Shown here piece by piece: positions 7,220-11,395 of a stretch of 11,395 nt of DNA (position 1 is the first letter of the stretch; every line of letters begins with the position of its first letter). The stretch is from Conidiobolus incongruus B7586. Taxonomy: Eukaryota; Entomophthoromycota; Entomophthoromycetes; Entomophthorales; Conidiobolaceae. A model generated the notes under the pieces. It was not told the origin of the DNA, searched no databases, and was given only the letters and a program-made list of their open reading frames with translations. The DNA lies in the NCBI GenBank assembly GCA_000697335.1, contig JNEM01014549.1, positions 1-11,395 of the forward strand, read 5' to 3'. The translations under genes were made by a program, and so were the position numbers.

Positions 7220-10200
7220 ATGTCATTATTTAAATCTTTAACCAACAAATATTTTGGAAGCAGTAATAGTAATAGTAATAGCAATACTAGTGACAGAGCA
7301 AGTATTACTTCCAAAGGGGATCAACTGAGTATAACAAGCGTTCAAACAAACACCATGAGCTTAACAGTGACGAAACCACCGTTCTTACCAGCTACGAAGT
7401 TGAGGGAGCTGTGTACCAAGGTAATATCTAACAGAATATGAATAATTTAACAAACTAACGATTTTTTAGGTGTTTAATCAATTCTACTCACCTCCTAACG
7501 GTATGGATCCTTTAGAGTATTTGAAAAAGACGGAATTGGATTATATTGATAAGTTAGAGCAGTTCCTAAAGGTATTTGGAGGAGTTATTCACCTCCCAAT
7601 AGCATCTATTAACACACTTTAGAATCATCATAATTTGCCCAAACCTATCCGGGAAGATGGGATTATTATGAAGAGCAATGAATTTCTCAAAGAGATTTTG
7701 GGGATTCATAAGCAATTCTTTGAAGTAACTTGACTGATTTTGCTTGGAGTTGAAATTAATTGTAATTAGGTCTTGAAAAATCCCAATCAATGTAATTTGA
7801 CGCGTATTGGAGAATTGATGAATCAATTGGTAATGTAAATATTATATTGGATGATTAAATATATTGACTATTGCTAGATGAATACTTTGGACGTTCCGTA
7901 TTCGGAGTATGCAGCGATTCAGTTGAAATTGATATGCTCAATTGATCAATTTAAAGATATATTTTCACCGGATTTCGTAAATTGATTATGATAAATTATT
8001 GATATGTATTAACGGTTGTTTAGTTGGTCCTCTGCGATCAATGGCTCGGTGACTGGTATCTCTTGCCGCTAATTCGTGTATTCGTTTATAGTGCCGCAAT
8101 TCAAGTAATTCCACAATCCTAATGGTACATCTTTCACTAACATCAATCTAGCTCCTTCTCAACAATCCCCACTACAATCACGACCAACTTCAAGAATTGA
8201 GGAATGTGAATTTCAAACTGAACAGTATTATTGACATTTTAGACAATTTGGACCTTAAATTAGACAACTACAACCAGTTGAAGTACTTGGACTACTATTT
8301 GGACAGCTCTAACGCTAGGGATTTTTTCACTAAACAAAAATACGTAAGGAGAATGATACATCAAATAATATTTATTGACAATCTTTAGGAAATTCCCATT
8401 ATATTAAACGCATCAGAAAGTGTAGAAACTCGACAAATCGTACTCAGGGAGCAATTTTACGATATTGATTATACTAGTGCAATTTCGCAGAAATCTAATA
8501 AGAGATTATTGGAGATTGTATTGTTGACCGATATGTTATTGATTTGTCAGCCTGTGACTATGATTACCAAAAAGGGTAGGAAGGAACAGTGGTTGAGTTT
8601 GTTGCATCCTCCCTTCGATCTCGAGGATTTGAAATTGATAGATTATCCAGATACGAGAAAAGGTTACTATTTTATATTTAACTGTACTTTTAACTAATGT
8701 TGTTGGTGGTAGGCATGAAAAACCTTATGGAACTTCGCATCTGTTCCAAAGATATCCTCATCCTGCAAGCGAATTCCAGCATGAGTAAGTGTGTATGGCT
8801 TCAGGAGTTCGAAAACCTCGGTCTCACTCAAAATCCCGACGATTTTTCGCAGCTCAGCGGCTTACAAACAGTGAAAACGTCGTCGTTCTCGACGTTTATG
8901 ATTAATACCGCTAGAACTCCCAAAACGTTAAAGAGGATTAGCAGAGGATTGAGTGAGATTAGCGTGAATGTTGCAGTGTCCAAAGCGTTACCTCCTCCAA
9001 TCGTCATGGATGGGACCGACTCCATTTTGAAGATTAGGAGATGCCACTTGTGGATGTGGCGCCATAACATCGAGGATAATTTACGTTGGATTGGCGAAGG
9101 TTTAGTCACCGTGGAAATTCGTTCAACTGCGGATAAGCGCCCATTCCTCATTATGTATAGCGAGAAGTCCAACCTTTGGGATGAGACCTTTGGAACTATC
9201 AGTTTCTCTAGTTGGATCGTGCCTTCTACGGACATTGAACGTAGTGGCGATACGAGAGTTTTCTTGCTCAAAAAGTATTGTATTGAACCCATTACTACCG
9301 ACGATACTAATAGGTTGGTGTTGGCTTTGAATCATGCCAAGAAAGCTGCACCCGAAATTGCGGATGTTTTAACCATCACATCTCATTTATTCAGTTTAGC
9401 CAAAGTACGAGTATTTTACTTCACAGATCACCATTGGGAGCCCATCGGCCATTGTATGGTAGAGATCCGTCGTACTACGTCAGATCGCAACTCATTTGCC
9501 CTTTTGTTAGATATGACCAGAAGGGAAATTTTCAACGAATGGATCTTGGACACCACCCAGGTGGTCAGGATGAATGCTACAAATGTGAGGATGGCTTTTG
9601 CGGGAGCTCAGGGACTCACCCAATTCCTGATAAGAGCTCGAGAGAGCGAAATTGATAAATTAGTATCGGAAATGCAGCGTGAAGTTGCGGTGGGGAACCA
9701 GCCCAGTAATGGAGCTGATCGCATTGCTCATTTTGTTTCATGCTACGGGCCCGGTAGGGAGCACGAGACGCCGCAATTTGAGGGCGTTTGCAAGATCTAC
9801 ACGATCCGAGAGGATGAATCCAGCTGGCTGAGCCTTGGTCTCGGGATCGTGCAACTCAATAGCATCGCCAAACCAGCGGACAGTCACCTCCAATTTCGCA
9901 TGTTCTGCGTGGCTACCACCACACACGAATTGATCTTCAACGAACTATTGTCAGCACCTTTAGGAGTACATCAAGACTCTAACCAAGCGGTTATCGTCTT
10001 CGAAAAAGACGGCGTCCAGCAGCAGGTGGGAGTCCAGTTCAAAACTTCCACAATTGCCGCGCGCTTCATCGAGGTTCTGTCGGAGCATTTGGCAGCTTCT
10101 AACGAGATGGATATCGACGAAACTCCCATGATCAATGTCACTTCATACTCACACTCCATGAGTCACCTCCCCCACACCGAGTCGCCCGTCATCGAAAACT

Positions 10201-10553
10201 TTACCCAACTTATGGACGATTCTAACCCCAGGACCCGATGCATCACGCCCATGAGCCAGCGTATGTCCGTGTCGGAATACGACCCCAGCGACGCTGACAG
10301 CCCCGATGATACCCAATCCTCCATCTACCAAATTGAAACCCCGACCCAGGATCCTCTCGACACAGTGCCGGATGACTCACCTGTCTATGGTGCCCGACAG
10401 CTGGAAGATACACCGGAGATGAGGGAATTCCTGACCTCAAGCCTTAAGAAAGCGTCGAGTTCGTTCAGTAAAGCATCGGGCAGTCTCGGACGAACTAGAA
10501 CCATTCGTCATGTTGGTGAAATATTTGGAAATGTAGCAGGTGACACTCAATGA
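7220..10553 (+). CDS. DH-PH domain Rho-type guanine-nucleotide exchange factor with three extra PH-like modules
   Basis: Probable activator of Rho/Cdc42-family GTPases. Exons: 7220-7420, 7470-7571, 7623-7724, 7770-7829, 7878-7976, 8024-8104, 8152-8343, 8389-8662, 8713-10553. The eight introns of 45-51 nt join into 2952 nt, 983 residues. Residues 1-60 are Ser/Asn/Thr-rich. The DH domain spans about 80-265: the first conserved helix holds TELDYIDKLEQFL (88-100, Glu89) and the third region LLPLIRVFVYSAAIQLLLN (201 onward) followed by NPHYNHDQLQELR. The PH domain is about 300-407: LLTDMLLICQP, the strand LRICSKDILILQA and the closing helix with Trp399. Three modules of about 100 residues follow at roughly 479-590, 601-695 and 727-831, each with an aromatic strand and a Trp-x-x-(Ile/Leu)-Gly turn, resembling RanBP1/EVH1-type PH folds. 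Residues 832-983 are Ser/Thr/Pro/Asp-rich, probably disordered and phosphorylated, ending in a basic Ser-rich segment. I do not recognise a named orthologue. The DH-PH call is firm in pattern but the DH is divergent. Confidence 0.85.
7262..7285 (+). repeat. Short hexanucleotide repeat coding for Ser-Asn
   Basis: Three AGTAAT units plus one AGCAAT encode residues 15-22 (SNSNSNSN) of the DH-PH protein. A small in-frame tandem repeat, likely variable in length among strains. Confidence 0.8.
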
Positions 10554-10621
10554 CTATGAGTTAATTATAAAATTAATTTAATATATTAAACTATATCCTT
10601 GTATTGATGTAATATTCAATT

Positions 10622-10627
10622 AATAAA
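10622..10627 (+). terminator. Candidate polyadenylation signal of the DH-PH gene
   Basis: AATAAA about 70 bases after the stop codon at 10551-10553. The distance is suitable but the hexamer is common by chance here. Confidence 0.35.
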
Positions 10628-10751
10628 AGATTTAATATTTAATTTTTATAATATATAGTAGTTTAAAAAATTTTGAAATTTGAATTTTTATAATAGTAAA
10701 ATATAAAAAAACTAAAACCAAAATCACAATATTAACTAATATCTTCCACTT

Positions 10752-10947
10752 TCAATTATATAACTCCATACTAAAGGTATTTGCTTAAGCTTTCATCATA
10801 GTTTTTGATAATTCATCTTCAAAATTACATTAATTTTAAAGTGTTATCAAATCTTCTTCCTTGAATCAAATTCTTGAACTTATCCAAATAATCATATTCA
10901 AAGAGATTCAAATACATTGAGTATGGAGGATAGGGTAAAATAGACAT
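10752..10947 (-). CDS. Possible small two-exon gene, unknown function (45 residues)
   Basis: Not recognised. On the minus strand an ATG at 10947 opens a frame reading MSILPYPPYSMYLNLFEYDY, then LDKFKNLIQGRRFDNTLKL. Its composition is much less A/T-biased than the surroundings. A GTAAT donor (10828) and a CTTTAG acceptor (10771) define a 58-nt intron, slightly longer than the window's other introns. Splicing joins 10947-10829 to 10770-10752 and adds IMELYN before TGA, giving 45 residues; without splicing the protein ends after LKLM (40 residues). No membrane segment or signal peptide is seen; the peptide is Tyr/Leu-rich with mixed charge. It would be convergent with the DH-PH gene, whose stop lies about 200 bases away. 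It could instead be an exon fragment or a chance frame. Confidence 0.35.
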
Positions 10948-11395
10948 TTTTTTAATAAACAAGTGTTTGGTAAATTTAACTATTTATATAAAGAAATAGT
11001 TAAATAAAATAATATAACTTTAATTCAAATTTCATTTTAATTATTAATAAAATTAATTTTCAAAATCTGGAATAGATATTGTTAATATCAAATTTTATTT
11101 TTATTATTAATAATTGATGTAATGCCTTATTTTTAATATATATATATCTAGTAAATATACTTTCTTTGTTAATTATTTTAAATATTTTATTTTTTAGTTC
11201 AATTATCTTTTAATTCATTTAAAATAAATTGAATATTATATTTATAAATTATTTAACATAATTATTTTTGAAATATAATAAGATATATATTAAATTATAT
11301 TAATTTATATTGGTTAGGTTAAATAAATAAATTATAAAATTAGGTATATTCTTATTAAAAAATGGTGCTTGGATAAAGATAGCTAATAATTGTTA
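10948..11395. other. AT-rich right end of the window, no gene seen
   Basis: Nearly pure A/T with no supported coding frame, RNA gene or transposon copy. It would include the promoter of the possible minus-strand gene. Confidence 0.5.

Noticed and set aside
7566-7826. 86-residue minus-strand frame
   Set aside because: It crosses three exons and two introns of the DH-PH gene in antisense. The exons give a coherent DH domain on the plus strand.
8828-9335. 154- and 70-residue minus-strand open frames
   Set aside because: Antisense to the last exon of the DH-PH gene, with no recognisable protein content.
9434-9655. 73-residue plus-strand frame
   Set aside because: Out-of-frame shadow inside the second PH-like module.
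9738-10440. Several 60-65-residue minus-strand frames
   Set aside because: Shadows of the GC-richer coding tail, with no splice or start support.
11310-11395. Apparent similarity of the right window end to transposon ends (GGTTAGGTTAAATAAAT)
   Set aside because: The match to the array is short and low complexity; no relic follows within the window.
1-11395. tRNA, rRNA, CRISPR array or prokaryotic features
   Set aside because: No cloverleaf, rRNA motif or regularly spaced short repeat was seen, and intron-bearing genes show the DNA is eukaryotic.

Overview
The window looks like nuclear DNA of a fungus with a very AT-rich genome. Three things suggest this: small spliceosomal introns of 45-58 nt with GTAA-type donors, TAG or CAG acceptors and CTAAY-like branch sites; two ordinary eukaryotic housekeeping or signalling genes; and a decayed transposon block in which nearly every copy-to-copy difference I checked is a C:G to T:A transition, as expected from repeat-induced point mutation (RIP) or a similar process. 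The exact lineage cannot be fixed from this sequence. RIP-like decay is best known in Ascomycota and some Basidiomycota, but strong AT mutation bias elsewhere in fungi could look similar.

Layout. Positions 93 to about 3746 hold a head-to-tail array of Tc1-type DNA transposon copies: A (93-1455, nearly full), B (1456-2390, internally deleted), C (2391-3687, nearly full, heavily decayed) and D (from 3688, left end only). All three larger copies keep the 34-residue spacing between the second catalytic Asp and the Glu position (DD34E), although the Glu codon reads AAA in each. Positions 3747-4279 are AT-rich and carry an 18-bp inverted repeat just upstream of the first gene. Positions 4280-6140 (+) encode a 550-residue Utp18 in five exons, a WD40 protein of the U3 small-subunit processome with a recognisable exosome-recruiting LFxφD motif. 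Positions 6141-7219 are intergenic, with a possible short upstream ORF. Positions 7220-10553 (+) encode a 983-residue DH-PH (Rho guanine-nucleotide exchange) protein in nine exons. It ends in three similar PH-superfold modules and an acidic/Ser-rich tail. Positions 10752-10947 (-) hold a tentative 45-residue two-exon gene convergent with it. The rest to 11395 is AT-rich and shows no gene.

The two main genes are separate transcription units on the same strand and show no functional link. Utp18 acts in nucleolar 18S rRNA maturation; the DH-PH protein would act at membranes or the cell cortex in Rho/Cdc42-type signalling. Both genes have all their introns in the 5' part and one long uninterrupted last exon. 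Their exon models were built by hand from splice sites; both give exact open frames (1653 and 2952 nt including stop), which strongly supports them.
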